Assembly (NCBI GenBank): GCA_910586965.1
Contig: CAJUMF010000015.1
Location: 28,565 to 92,564 of the forward strand
Length of the DNA: 64,000 nucleotides
Reading direction: 5' to 3'
Source: an uncultured Dorea sp.
GTDB taxonomy: Bacteria; Bacillota; Clostridia; Lachnospirales; Lachnospiraceae
In this document: positions 34,955 through 42,276 of the stretch, piece after piece
Position numbering within the stretch: position 1 is the stretch's first letter
How the letters are laid out: every line of letters starts with the position of its first letter
Program-made: the position numbers and the translations under genes
The notes under the pieces: generated by a model
What the model was told of the DNA's origin: nothing
The model's database searches: none
Seen by the model: the letters and a program-made list of their open reading frames with translations, nothing else

Positions 34955-35062
34955 CGGGATGATTGCGTCTGGTATGAAATTGATTTTGAATGAGAATACT
35001 ATGTTTATGACAATAAAAAGTTTGAGTTTCACTCGGAATGGTTTTCCAGAAAACTAAAATAA
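34955..35062 (+). pseudogene. C-terminal remnant of an unidentified gene
   Basis: One frame reads RDDCVWYEIDFE, a TGA, then EYYVYDNKKFEFHSEWFSRK before a TAA. The amino-acid composition is protein-like across the stop codon, which suggests the tail of a lost gene with a nonsense change. I do not recognise the family. Confidence 0.35.
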
Positions 35063-35086
35063 CGATAAAATGAACGGAGGCGGAAC

Positions 35087-35854
35087 ATGAACCTGTATTT
35101 TGAACTGCTGAAAAAGCCGGTCTTCAATATGGAAGATGTAAATGTATTTTATAATAATATGGACAGCGCGCGTTCTGCGGTTAAACGATTGATGAAAGAG
35201 GCCATGGCAGTCAGGATACGAAACAATATGTATACCTGTATCAGCGGAGAAACCGGGGCGCCGGTTGCGAATCGTTTTCAGATAGCCAGCCGCATTACGC
35301 CGACCTCATACGTGTCTCATCATACAGCTATGGAGTATTATGGGATTACAGATCAGGTTTATTACGATGTGTATGTATCTTCCGAGACCAGTTTCCGTAA
35401 TTTTACATTTGATGGTTATACGTATTGTTATGTGGTGTCGAAAAGTTCAGAGGGAATTGAGAAACCGCCTTATAGCGGAGGGGTGGCAGTGACCGATTTG
35501 GAGCGTACGATTGTCGACAGCATCAAGGATATGGATAAGATTTCCGGCATTGAAGAAGTGGTGCAAAATGTGGAAAGCGTACATCGGGCGCAGGAGAAAA
35601 GACTGCTTAAATATCTGGAGCTTTACCAGAATCAATTCCTGTATCAGAAGATGGGGTATCTGTTATGGCAGCACAAGGAGCAAATGGGGCTGTCTGATTC
35701 GTTCTTTGAAAAGTGTAAGAAAGAAATTGGCAAGAGTAAGCGTTATCTAACACGTGACCAGGATGGCGGCTGCTATGACGATACATGGAAACTGGTTGTT
35801 CCGGATGATTTGCAGACAGTGAAGAATGGGATGATGATGGATGCCGGTATATAG
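35087..35854 (+). CDS. AbiEi-family antitoxin/transcriptional regulator
   Basis: Protein of 255 aa from the AbiEi group, the antitoxin of type IV AbiE systems. A wHTH-like N-terminus (NMEDVNVFYNNMDSARSAVKRLMKEAMAVRIRNNMY region, about residues 15-50) is followed by the conserved YVSHHTAMEYYGI and VAVTDLERTIVDSI segments. In intact loci the AbiEii nucleotidyltransferase toxin overlaps its 3' end. Here only about a dozen codons of such a gene follow (35841-35882), so the antitoxin is orphaned. It may still act as a repressor. Confidence 0.82.
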   Translation: MNLYFELLKKPVFNMEDVNVFYNNMDSARSAVKRLMKEAMAVRIRNNMYTCISGETGAPVANRFQIASRITPTSYVSHHTAMEYYGITDQVYYDVYVSSETSFRNFTFDGYTYCYVVSKSSEGIEKPPYSGGVAVTDLERTIVDSIKDMDKISGIEEVVQNVESVHRAQEKRLLKYLELYQNQFLYQKMGYLLWQHKEQMGLSDSFFEKCKKEIGKSKRYLTRDQDGGCYDDTWKLVVPDDLQTVKNGMMMDAGI

Positions 35855-35882
35855 TAAAGCAGAGATTGTATCTCAGCCCTGA
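35841..35882 (+). pseudogene. Truncated start of an AbiEii-like toxin gene
   Basis: A second ATG frame overlapping the AbiEi stop reads MPVYSKAEIVSQ and then meets a stop. This looks like the usual N-terminus of AbiEii/AbiGii nucleotidyltransferase toxins that follow AbiEi, but nothing of the enzyme remains. The next 120 bases contain frame-shifted protein-like words but no recognisable domain. Confidence 0.4.
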
Positions 35883-36005
35883 GCGAGACAGTTACAAGCG
35901 AGTGTTTCGCTGCTCAAAGCGCGATTTTAACAATGGAACGGATTTTCCGGAAATACCGCCGGGAAGGCAGGTTCTTTGATGAAATACTAAAGGTAGGTGA
36001 ACAAA

Positions 36006-36431
36006 ATGGAAAATTTTACTCTTGAAAAGCGCCAGCTTTGCGATATACAAAGGAGGCTCTTTGAGTTTGCGTTAAAAGCCGGGCTGGACTGTCCGGCTTT
36101 TATAGAATCTTTTATGAACAGCAGGACCGTCGCGGCGCTTGATAATGTCTATGACCGGCTGCAATGGGCGGGAGAGGAGTATATCCTTGAGGAACTGGAC
36201 GATGAGACGGGCGGTCTTAAAAAGGCGGGAGAGACTTATTCTATGGAGGTGATGTACTGGGCGGGATATACTTACCGTTACTGGCATTACTACACGGGAG
36301 AATCCAGCCGGGAGATATACGAAATTGCGGATGCCAGGACGATGGATGAGTGCTGGCTGGGTTTCCATACGTTTGATGTGGAAATGGCTGTTGATGACCT
36401 GAGAGAGATATATGAGCAGAAGAGACAGTGA
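36006..36431 (+). CDS. Conserved-looking hypothetical protein, unknown function
   Basis: An acidic soluble protein (141 aa) with no signal peptide or membrane helix. Distinctive blocks are TLEKRQLCDIQRRLFEFAL, NVYDRLQWAGEEYI and MYWAGYTYRYWHYYTGESS, rich in aromatic residues. I do not recognise a named family. It lies between copies of a dispersed repeat together with the orphan AbiEi gene, in a toxin-antitoxin-rich stretch, so an antitoxin or immunity role is possible but unproven. The ATG at 36006 is preferred over an in-frame GTG at 35997. Confidence 0.6.
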   Translation: MENFTLEKRQLCDIQRRLFEFALKAGLDCPAFIESFMNSRTVAALDNVYDRLQWAGEEYILEELDDETGGLKKAGETYSMEVMYWAGYTYRYWHYYTGESSREIYEIADARTMDECWLGFHTFDVEMAVDDLREIYEQKRQ

Positions 36432-36459
36432 AGGGGGCAATGGAGCATTGCTTTTGGGG

Positions 36460-36637
36460 GCAATGAATCGTTGCTGTATGGCGGGCAAGCCTGTGCCCGC
36501 CTTTTTTGCGCGCAAATAAGCCGGGCATACAAAGGGCGGCATCCTTATAAGCGTCATTATAAGCCGAAAACAGATGTAAACCAATCGTTGCTTTTTGAAA
36601 TGCACGGAATGATTGACAGGGGGCAACGATTCATTGC
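36460..36637. repeat. Inverted repeats and repeated GGGGGCAA units with a terminator
   Basis: GCAATGAATCGTTGC (36460-36474) and its exact inverse GCAACGATTCATTGC (36623-36637) bracket 148 bases. A related unit, GGGGGCAATGGAGCATTGC, begins at 36433. The second dispersed-repeat copy (36552-36616) lies inside. The stretch 36432-36810 otherwise has no gene; near 36739-36772 it carries a degraded copy of the end of the 37504 gene (ACCCACAGG...GGCAGTGAAAG). Confidence 0.55.
36480..36507 (+). terminator. Rho-independent terminator after the 36006 gene
   Basis: GGCGGGCA (36480-36487) pairs with TGCCCGCC (36494-36501), followed by six T. Confidence 0.8.
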
Positions 36638-36810
36638 TTGTGCGGACAGAGGTTTTTGCATAAGATAAAAGCAGGTCACAGGTTTCACAAAAAGCCGGGA
36701 GAGATGAGGTGAGAAATATTATTATCCAAAAGGTACATGTACCCACAGGGTAAAAGGCAGTGAAAGAAAATGATTAAATACAATATAAGAAAAAGTGAGG
36801 AAGGGAAAGA

Positions 36811-37485
36811 ATGATTAAAAAAATAATTATAAGTTTGCTGTGTGTATCAATGATTAATTGTAATGTTGTGCTTGCTGCGGATAAAGATACAATTGGTACA
36901 ACTGAGAATTTGGGGGTTGAATCAAATGCTGCAATTGACAAAGCAGAAAGTGAAAAAATAGAAAAATATGTCCAAAGTATAGAAGAAAACCTGGAGACAG
37001 AAATTGTTGATGAAGACGGTAAAAAAACAGGGTTGGAATTAGAAGTAACGGATGTCGAAGTACAAAAATTAAATTCCAATTACGAGAGAGGGCTTGGAGT
37101 AAGCACTTATGCAGCCACTGCAAAGGTTAAAACAAAATCAGACAGTTATAAGAAATATAAAATCAAGGCAAACGGAGTTTTAACTATGAAATGGAGTGAC
37201 GGGAAAAAAGCAAACAATAAAATTACCGGATTGAAGGGCTACTGGACTGTTGCCTCAGGAACTTTTGTTTCAGGAAGGATTTTCTGGGGAAGTAAATATA
37301 TTACACCGACACTTGCTCCCCATAGTAAAAGTGTAAAATCTGATTTTAATGTTAAAATTAATTATAAATCAGAAGATTCTGTTGCAGGAAAACTGAGGGC
37401 GGATTCAATTGCAGTAATAAAGGCACCTAAAAGCAACATGAAGTGTCAATTCTGTATTAAAGTATCCCCAACTATCCTTGATTGA
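36811..37485 (+). CDS. Secreted protein of unknown function, array member A
   Basis: Protein of 224 aa with a signal peptide (about 1-22, KKIIISLLCVSMINCNVVLA). An acidic pro-region (about 25-85) is followed by a lysine-rich beta-type domain (about 100-215: KVKTKSDSYKKYKIKANG, GLKGYWTVASGTF). It ends with a CxxC-containing segment (KCQFCIKV). I do not recognise the family. It is the first of several secreted proteins in this array and is followed 18 bases later by a membrane protein. Acidic pro-region plus basic mature part would fit a processed secreted factor or bacteriocin-like protein, as inference only. Confidence 0.7.
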   Translation: MIKKIIISLLCVSMINCNVVLAADKDTIGTTENLGVESNAAIDKAESEKIEKYVQSIEENLETEIVDEDGKKTGLELEVTDVEVQKLNSNYERGLGVSTYAATAKVKTKSDSYKKYKIKANGVLTMKWSDGKKANNKITGLKGYWTVASGTFVSGRIFWGSKYITPTLAPHSKSVKSDFNVKINYKSEDSVAGKLRADSIAVIKAPKSNMKCQFCIKVSPTILD

Positions 37486-37503
37486 AAGGTGACGGTGAAT
37501 TAA

Positions 37504-38043
37504 ATGTTAAAAAAAGTATTGTATAACCCTTTTGCAGGAATGGCGTTTTGCGTTCTCTATTTGATCAGCATAAGATATCTGCAGTCAATATATGAAGTGA
37601 AAAATATCATGGTTTATGGCAGGGGATATCAGTTTCCTTTATTATTTGACATCATGCAGACAGCAGTAATGTGGCTGCCTTTTATGATATTGCTCGTAAA
37701 CTGCACTTTGAGAAAAGAGTGGAAACTGCTTTTTGAAAGCAGCAAAAAAGTAATCCAAAGATATTGGACAGGATTTGCCGTTTATCTGGCCGTGCTGCTA
37801 TTCGTCCTGAAAAGTATCGGACTGGGGGATATGCATTACGATATTTCATTTATTCATGTAACAGTGGATATGACTCCGTCTTTTGGTACATATGTTGTCA
37901 TGGAGTGGCTTTATCATATGTTCGAGAGTATAAACTCAATATTGTTTTTGGTCTTTGCGCCGTTTCTGTATTGTGTGGGATTGATGATTTTAAAAGAGCG
38001 CAAAAAAGGACCCACAGGAAAGGGCAGTGAAAGGAATATATAA
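37504..38043 (+). CDS. Four-helix membrane protein, array
   Basis: Membrane protein (179 aa) with about four helices (8-24, 44-64, 87-103, 134-160). It starts 18 bases after the secreted protein gene, context GGTGAATTAAATG. The tail is basic (KERKKGPTGKGSERN). I do not recognise the family. The position after a secreted protein suggests export, maturation or immunity for it. A degraded copy of its end lies before the array (about 36739-36772), and its start context reappears at 39421-39436. Confidence 0.65.
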   Translation: MLKKVLYNPFAGMAFCVLYLISIRYLQSIYEVKNIMVYGRGYQFPLLFDIMQTAVMWLPFMILLVNCTLRKEWKLLFESSKKVIQRYWTGFAVYLAVLLFVLKSIGLGDMHYDISFIHVTVDMTPSFGTYVVMEWLYHMFESINSILFLVFAPFLYCVGLMILKERKKGPTGKGSERNI

Positions 38044-38062
38044 GGAAGGAGGGCATGGAACT

Positions 38063-38245
38063 GTGAAAGCATATATAAAACCAATTATTCTGTCTGCATT
38101 TGTAATCTTGATTTCAATTTGCCTGTACAGCATATTTGTGGATCCGATTGAGAGGGGAGTTCCGGAATATGAATTAATTCTTATAATCGTGAAAACGATA
38201 TATGCAGTATTTGATCTGGGTGTTATAGTAGCGTTATTTCGCTAA
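38063..38245 (+). CDS. Small two-helix membrane protein, array
   Basis: A 60-aa protein starting at GTG 38063 (AAGGAGGG lies 9 bases before). Two hydrophobic helices (about 6-24 and 37-57) are joined by a short acidic loop (DPIERGVPEYE). It is downstream of the larger membrane protein by 20 bases. Size and layout resemble small immunity proteins, but no family is recognised. Confidence 0.55.
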   Translation: MKAYIKPIILSAFVILISICLYSIFVDPIERGVPEYELILIIVKTIYAVFDLGVIVALFR

Positions 38246-38293
38246 AAGATGTATTTAATTTGTGAAACTTAATGGTACAAGGAGGATAAAATA

Positions 38294-38995
38294 ATGACAA
38301 AGAAGAAAAAATGGATAAGTGCTGTAACAATCTTATGTGTATTAAGTCTAATGCTGCCAATGTGTGTGTCGGCTGAAGAGGATTCAGAAGGCAGTATGGG
38401 GGATACTGCTCATATTGAAATAGACAGCAGGGATTATGACAATACCGATGAACTGAATAAGGATGTCAATGATGCAATACAAAAATATGAGCAAGTCACA
38501 ATTATTTGCGACGAAACTTCTGAGGATGATTCCACGGATGAAAATCCAGATTATCCGGTAATGAGGAGTGGAGCCGCGGACGCTGTTTCATACAGGGTGG
38601 CAAATGTAAAAAAACTTAAGAATACGTTTGGCGGAAATTATATTAATATTTCCGGAGAGCCAGATGTGGTAATAGGGTTATCGCATGCTAAATCTAAAAG
38701 TTATCCTTTAACGGTTGGTGCGACATATAAGGTTTCAAAAAAAATGATTTTAAATGCTACATGGGGAACGACCAAGGGTGTGACACTGACTTATAGCGGT
38801 ACCTGGAAAGTGCCGGAAAAACACAATGGAAAGAAGGTAAAATACGGATATTTGCATATGAGACCAGAATATAGCGTGAAACAATATTCGGTTCAAAGCA
38901 GAAGTTATGGAACTACAAAATGGGTGACAAAGGGAACATCAAAAAGCAAAAAAGCATATGGCGTAAATTTGTATAAAACCTATACTTATAAATAG
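38294..38995 (+). CDS. Secreted protein of unknown function, array member B
   Basis: Protein of 233 aa with a signal peptide (about 1-27, ending CVSAEE). A strongly acidic pro-region (about 28-85) is followed by a basic, Thr/Tyr/Lys-rich beta domain (about 90-233) with VGATYKVSKKMILNATWG, LTYSGTWKVP and a C-terminal SKKAYGVNLYKTYTYK. The pro/mature charge pattern is the same as in the 36811 protein and the 40756 protein although the sequences differ. AAGGAGG precedes the ATG. Confidence 0.7.
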   Translation: MTKKKKWISAVTILCVLSLMLPMCVSAEEDSEGSMGDTAHIEIDSRDYDNTDELNKDVNDAIQKYEQVTIICDETSEDDSTDENPDYPVMRSGAADAVSYRVANVKKLKNTFGGNYINISGEPDVVIGLSHAKSKSYPLTVGATYKVSKKMILNATWGTTKGVTLTYSGTWKVPEKHNGKKVKYGYLHMRPEYSVKQYSVQSRSYGTTKWVTKGTSKSKKAYGVNLYKTYTYK

Positions 38996-39061
38996 GAAGA
39001 ATCCGTCAACATCGGAAATCTGCCCCGCCGTGCATAAGGGGCAGTTCCCGGTGTTGCCGGG

Positions 39062-39100
39062 AAGTCCAAGACGAGCTATTTATATGGAACTTTGATGTAG
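39062..39100 (+). pseudogene. Remnant of a secreted-protein C-terminus
   Basis: Encodes KSKTSYLYGTLM followed by TAG, matching the last residues (TSKMGYLYGTMM) of the 39430 gene. The bases after it up to the next gene are also nearly identical to those after the 39430 gene. It is the only remaining part of an earlier copy. Confidence 0.65.
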
Positions 39101-39117
39101 CGTATAAGGAGGAAAAA

Positions 39118-39321
39118 ATGAGAGGGCTAATTTTAGATTTGCTGTTTTTTATATGCTCGTTTATTGCAGCAGGTATGGTACATTGGAATATATACCCACA
39201 GTATCATGAATCTTGTATTTATTGGCTTTTGTTGGGAAGTGTTGCAGGCATAACCGATGTGATTAGAAGGATGGTCGTCCATCGCAGAAAAAGGAATCAT
39301 TGCAAAGATATCCAGAAATAA
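39118..39321 (+). CDS. Small two-helix membrane protein, paralogue 1
   Basis: A 67-aa membrane protein with two helices (about 5-22 and 33-50) joined by the loop WNIYPQYHESC, then a basic tail (RRMVVHRRKRNH). Paralogues at 39711 and 40046 keep IYPQYHE, the following Cys, DVI and the RR pair. GGAGG lies 6 bases before the ATG. Function unknown; the conserved loop between two spans and the pairing with secreted proteins would fit an immunity or sensor role. Confidence 0.7.
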   Translation: MRGLILDLLFFICSFIAAGMVHWNIYPQYHESCIYWLLLGSVAGITDVIRRMVVHRRKRNHCKDIQK

Positions 39322-39343
39322 GAAAATATGAATGTAATCCGTT

Positions 39344-39389
39344 GCTGTTTCTTAACAGTTTTATTATAGGATAAGAGCTAAGAAACAGC
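39344..39389 (+). terminator. Hairpin after paralogue 1
   Basis: GCTGTTTCTTA (39344-39354) pairs perfectly with TAAGAAACAGC (39379-39389). There is no T-run, so it may be a processing or partial-termination hairpin. The same hairpin follows paralogue 2. Confidence 0.5.
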
Positions 39390-39429
39390 GGCGGTGTGTG
39401 GTTTGCATTGAAAGGCGGCGGTGAATTAA

Positions 39430-39693
39430 ATGTTAAATCTTGCAGCGACAACCTTGCTTTCGGCATTGTTCAAAAATTATGATTATGGCAAGGCGGCGAG
39501 CGGTCTTATTTCATCCATTGACGCGCTCAAAAAGAGCGATCCGTATTCAAAAGGAGTAAGTTATAAAGTATATATAGCGAAAGCAGTTTCACCCCAAAAT
39601 AACAGGTATTGTAAGGCGAAAACGGTCATGTATTCAAGAGTAAATTATAAGGGGACATCTAAGATGGGATATTTATATGGAACTATGATGTAG
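39430..39693 (+). CDS. Small protein, probably the distal half of a secreted array protein
   Basis: An 87-aa frame without a signal peptide. Residues about 30-87 (KKSDPYSKGVSYKVYIAKA, NRYCKAKTVMYSRVNYKG) look like the mature domain of a secreted factor. The start context GGTGAATTAAATGTTAAA is the same as that of the 37504 membrane gene, so the frame may be a recombination product joining one gene start to another gene end. It may be inactive for export. It precedes paralogue 2 by 17 bases. Confidence 0.5.
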   Translation: MLNLAATTLLSALFKNYDYGKAASGLISSIDALKKSDPYSKGVSYKVYIAKAVSPQNNRYCKAKTVMYSRVNYKGTSKMGYLYGTMM

Positions 39694-39710
39694 CATATAA
39701 GGAGGAAAAA

Positions 39711-39899
39711 ATGAAAGCGTTAACTTTAGAGTTGATATTTTATATATCTTTGTCTATTGCTGCAAGTATGGTATATTGGAATATATATCCGCAGTATCAT
39801 GAATTTTGTATTAGTTGGCTCTTTTTTGGATGTATTGCGAGTTGGGTCGATGTGATTAAAAAAATGATCAGATATCGCAGAGAAAAGGAATCATCGTAA
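39711..39899 (+). CDS. Small two-helix membrane protein, paralogue 2
   Basis: A 62-aa paralogue of the 39118 protein with the same loop (WNIYPQYHEFC) and basic tail (IRYRREKESS). It begins 593 bases after paralogue 1, with near-identical flanks on both sides, showing that gene and surroundings were duplicated together. Confidence 0.7.
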   Translation: MKALTLELIFYISLSIAASMVYWNIYPQYHEFCISWLFFGCIASWVDVIKKMIRYRREKESS

Positions 39900-39937
39900 G
39901 GATATTCAAAAATAAGAAAATATGGATGCAATCCGCT

Positions 39938-39983
39938 GCTGTTTCTTGACGGTTCTATTATAGAATATAAGTTAAGAAACAGC
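39938..39983 (+). terminator. Hairpin after paralogue 2
   Basis: GCTGTTTCTT (39938-39947) pairs with AAGAAACAGC (39974-39983); it is the duplicated counterpart of the hairpin at 39344-39389. Confidence 0.5.
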
Positions 39984-40045
39984 GGCGGTGAATGGGTTAG
40001 TGATTGCTTGTTGAGAAAAATCAGTAGAAAGAAGGAGAAATAAAA

Positions 40046-40234
40046 ATGAAGTCATTAATTCAAGAGTTGATATTTTTAATATCTTCGTTTATTGCCGCAA
40101 ATATGCTCTGCTTTAAAATATATCCACAGTATCATGAATGGTGTATCCTTTGGATTTGTCTTGGATATTTTGCATTTATAGCCGATGTAATCAGAAGGGT
40201 GGTTATCCATCGCAGAAAAATGGAACCATTGTAA
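40046..40234 (+). CDS. Small two-helix membrane protein, paralogue 3
   Basis: A 62-aa paralogue with loop FKIYPQYHEWC and tail VVIHRRKMEPL. It has diverged more in the helices than the other two and lacks the duplicated downstream hairpin. AGAAGGAG lies before the ATG. It is followed 27 bases later by a larger membrane protein, perhaps in one operon. Confidence 0.7.
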   Translation: MKSLIQELIFLISSFIAANMLCFKIYPQYHEWCILWICLGYFAFIADVIRRVVIHRRKMEPL

Positions 40235-40261
40235 AGATATCCCCGAAAGGAGGTGAATGTA

Positions 40262-40636
40262 ATGGGTACTCATAAAAATGTAAAATCTTTAAAGCGCGAC
40301 GGGGTTCTCCTGATACTCTTTGACCTGGTCATACTGGCGGTCAGCATAGAGCAGGCCCAGGGGTTTATCTTTACGGCGCCGACGCTGAAATCGATTGTCC
40401 TGGAATTTATCGTATATATGATAATCAACATATGGTGGGCAATGGATTCAAAGAACTGGATTACGGACGGGCGACGAAGAAGATTTATCTGGTCATATAT
40501 ACTTTTTGAAGTGGCGATACTGCTTGGAATCGGTCTTTTGACGATAATCAGCCAGTTTGCGGCAGCCTCTGTACTCGTATATATGTTGGTGCTCTATTGT
40601 ATATTTGGAGTATGGCTGATTATGCGTTACATTTAA
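40262..40636 (+). CDS. Four-helix membrane protein, array
   Basis: A 124-aa membrane protein with four helices (about 15-32, 43-62, 78-96, 100-122) and a basic interhelical segment (DGRRRRF). The ATG at 40262 follows GAAAGGAGG at 8 bases; an in-frame GTG at 40253 is inside that site. Base composition is more GC-rich than the neighbours, so it may have another origin. No family recognised. Confidence 0.65.
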   Translation: MGTHKNVKSLKRDGVLLILFDLVILAVSIEQAQGFIFTAPTLKSIVLEFIVYMIINIWWAMDSKNWITDGRRRRFIWSYILFEVAILLGIGLLTIISQFAAASVLVYMLVLYCIFGVWLIMRYI

Positions 40637-40755
40637 AGGATGAAAAGGATGCTCATCTGAAATCTTGATTTTACCGCAGTAAACTGCTTTAAACTGAGAT
40701 TTCGGATGGCAGACGTACAGTTTGGAAAAATCTATGAAAGAAGAGGAGAAGACAT

Positions 40756-41274
40756 ATGAGAAAATTGAGAAAATCAGTGGCAGCTTTTGTATTGTGCGGC
40801 GTTTTGGCAGGAACTCAGTGGATGAATGTGAGCGCGGCGGAAATTGGAGAAAATATACCGGATGAAATAACGGAAGAGACAGAAGTGACAAGTATCGGTG
40901 AAGTAGATTACGATATGGAACAGGGCGGAAAGCAGGTCTTTACGATAGAAGAGGAAGACGGCGAAGAATCGGAGCTGGTCATTGAGGAAATGCCGGGAGG
41001 GGCGAGAGTTGCGAGTGGAACATATAAAATAACGCGGACAAAACCTAAGACATGGACAGCGGGGTTTTATATAAAAGTGAGTTCAAACAGAATCACGAAA
41101 GTATATAATAGATTTTATAAAGCGATAAGAGGAAATATCACCAATGTAAAATTGTCCAAAGAAAGTGACTCAGAGGGGCGGCTGGTTTTTCGGTATGATT
41201 TTAGTGGAACCAAAAAAATGTACGGTGTCAAGGTGAAAATCTTAAATAAAAAACTCATATCCTCAACATTTTAA
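40756..41274 (+). CDS. Secreted protein of unknown function, array member C
   Basis: Protein of 172 aa with a signal peptide (about 1-28, FVLCGVLAGTQWMNVSAAE). A very acidic pro-region (about 29-80) precedes a basic domain (about 85-172: GTYKITRTKPKTWTAGFYIKV, LVFRYDFSGTKKMYGVKV). It repeats the signal / acidic / basic layout of the 36811 and 38294 proteins. GAGGAG precedes the ATG. It ends directly at a terminator. Confidence 0.7.
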   Translation: MRKLRKSVAAFVLCGVLAGTQWMNVSAAEIGENIPDEITEETEVTSIGEVDYDMEQGGKQVFTIEEEDGEESELVIEEMPGGARVASGTYKITRTKPKTWTAGFYIKVSSNRITKVYNRFYKAIRGNITNVKLSKESDSEGRLVFRYDFSGTKKMYGVKVKILNKKLISSTF

Positions 41275-41299
41275 GCCATGCATTATGCATGGCTGTTTT
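41275..41299. terminator. Terminator between array protein C and the XRE regulator
   Basis: GCCATGC (41275-41281) pairs with GCATGGC (41287-41293) and is followed by TGTTTT. Both converging genes end beside it. Confidence 0.75.
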
Positions 41300-41813
41300 A
41301 AAAAACTCTCTCTATGCTGCCATATGAATCGGGAATATAAAGAGAGATAATGAATAATACATCACGAAAATGATGCAGTACACAAACCGCAGACAAGATA
41401 ATCACAAATTTATAATCCTTCCTCTTCCGGAATGTCCAGACCAGAATATAGCATGACACAATAAACCCAATAATAGCCTGATGGCTGGTAAGGACTAATA
41501 TCAGTATTAATATCCAATGTTCCCGGTTGGATAAAAGGTCTTTGAAAGAGAAAGGCTCTTTTGCCTTCCGGGGCGTTCTTTTCTGTCCGGCCCCGCTGTC
41601 CGCAGACATTGTTCCCAGCAGCTCATCTACGGATACACCGTAAATCTCGCTGAGAAGGGTCAGATTGTCGATATCCGGGTAGGCGTTCCCGTTTTCCCAG
41701 CGGGAGACAGCCTGCCGGGAGACGCCGAGCTTTACAGAGACATCATTTTGCGTAAGGCCTTTATCTGTACGCGCTTTTTTAAGGTTGGAGTGCAGAACGG
41801 TGGATTCTGTCAT
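41298..41813 (-). CDS. XRE-family regulator with C-terminal membrane helices
   Basis: A 171-aa protein with an N-terminal HTH (about 8-65: DKGLTQNDVSVKLGVSRQAVSRWENG, YGVSVDELLG), a polar linker, and two or three hydrophobic helices (about 100-118, 121-133, 141-155). Membrane-anchored XRE proteins of this type are common in Firmicutes, next to small membrane or bacteriocin genes. It converges on the secreted/membrane array and is a candidate regulator of it. Confidence 0.85.
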   Translation of the reverse strand: MTESTVLHSNLKKARTDKGLTQNDVSVKLGVSRQAVSRWENGNAYPDIDNLTLLSEIYGVSVDELLGTMSADSGAGQKRTPRKAKEPFSFKDLLSNREHWILILILVLTSHQAIIGFIVSCYILVWTFRKRKDYKFVIILSAVCVLHHFRDVLFIISLYIPDSYGSIERVF

Positions 41814-41848
41814 GGGTAAGTTGCTCCTTTTCCAGTATTTTCAAGATT

Positions 41849-41877
41849 ATTATAGCTGAAAATCCTTTCGGATGCAA
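41849..41877 (-). promoter_or_regulatory. Promoter of the membrane XRE regulator
   Basis: On the minus strand TTGCAT (41877-41872), 17-base spacer, TATAAT (41854-41849), 36 bases before the start. Confidence 0.65.
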
Positions 41878-41943
41878 GTTTGGCATTGCCCTTATCCACA
41901 CTTGTCCAGAAGATAAAAATGGATTTTAACAGCCGGGCATAAT

Positions 41944-42276
41944 TTGCGGAAAATCCGGTTCCCAAAAGGCATTGTATTCGGAAAGCTAATGCACGATTTT
42001 TCATGCACTGACCCCGATGATATGAATTTTAAAGCGCTTGCTGAGAGGGCAAGGTATTACAAGCGGGACGAGAAAGGAGTTGCGATTATGTGCAAAATTA
42101 TGGAAGATATGAGTAAAGAGGCGGCAAAAAAGGTAGCCTTGGGTAATGCGAGAGAAACAGCGGCAAGAATGATAAAGAAGGGGAAAATATCACTTGAAGA
42201 AATTGCGGACTATGTTCCCGCATTATCATTCGACGAATTAAAGCAACTTAAAATTGAAATTATGCAGATGGCATAG
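41944..42276 (+). pseudogene. C-terminal remnant of an Rpn-family nuclease
   Basis: From about 41977 the frame reads GKLMHDFSCTDPDDMNFKALAERARYYK, DEKGVAIMCKIMEDMSKEAAKK and RETAARMIKKGKISLEEIADYVPALSFDELK, the distal third of an Rpn/PD-(D/E)XK transposase-like protein. The catalytic N-terminal two thirds are missing. The ending is closely similar to the remnant at 24771-25209. Confidence 0.75.
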
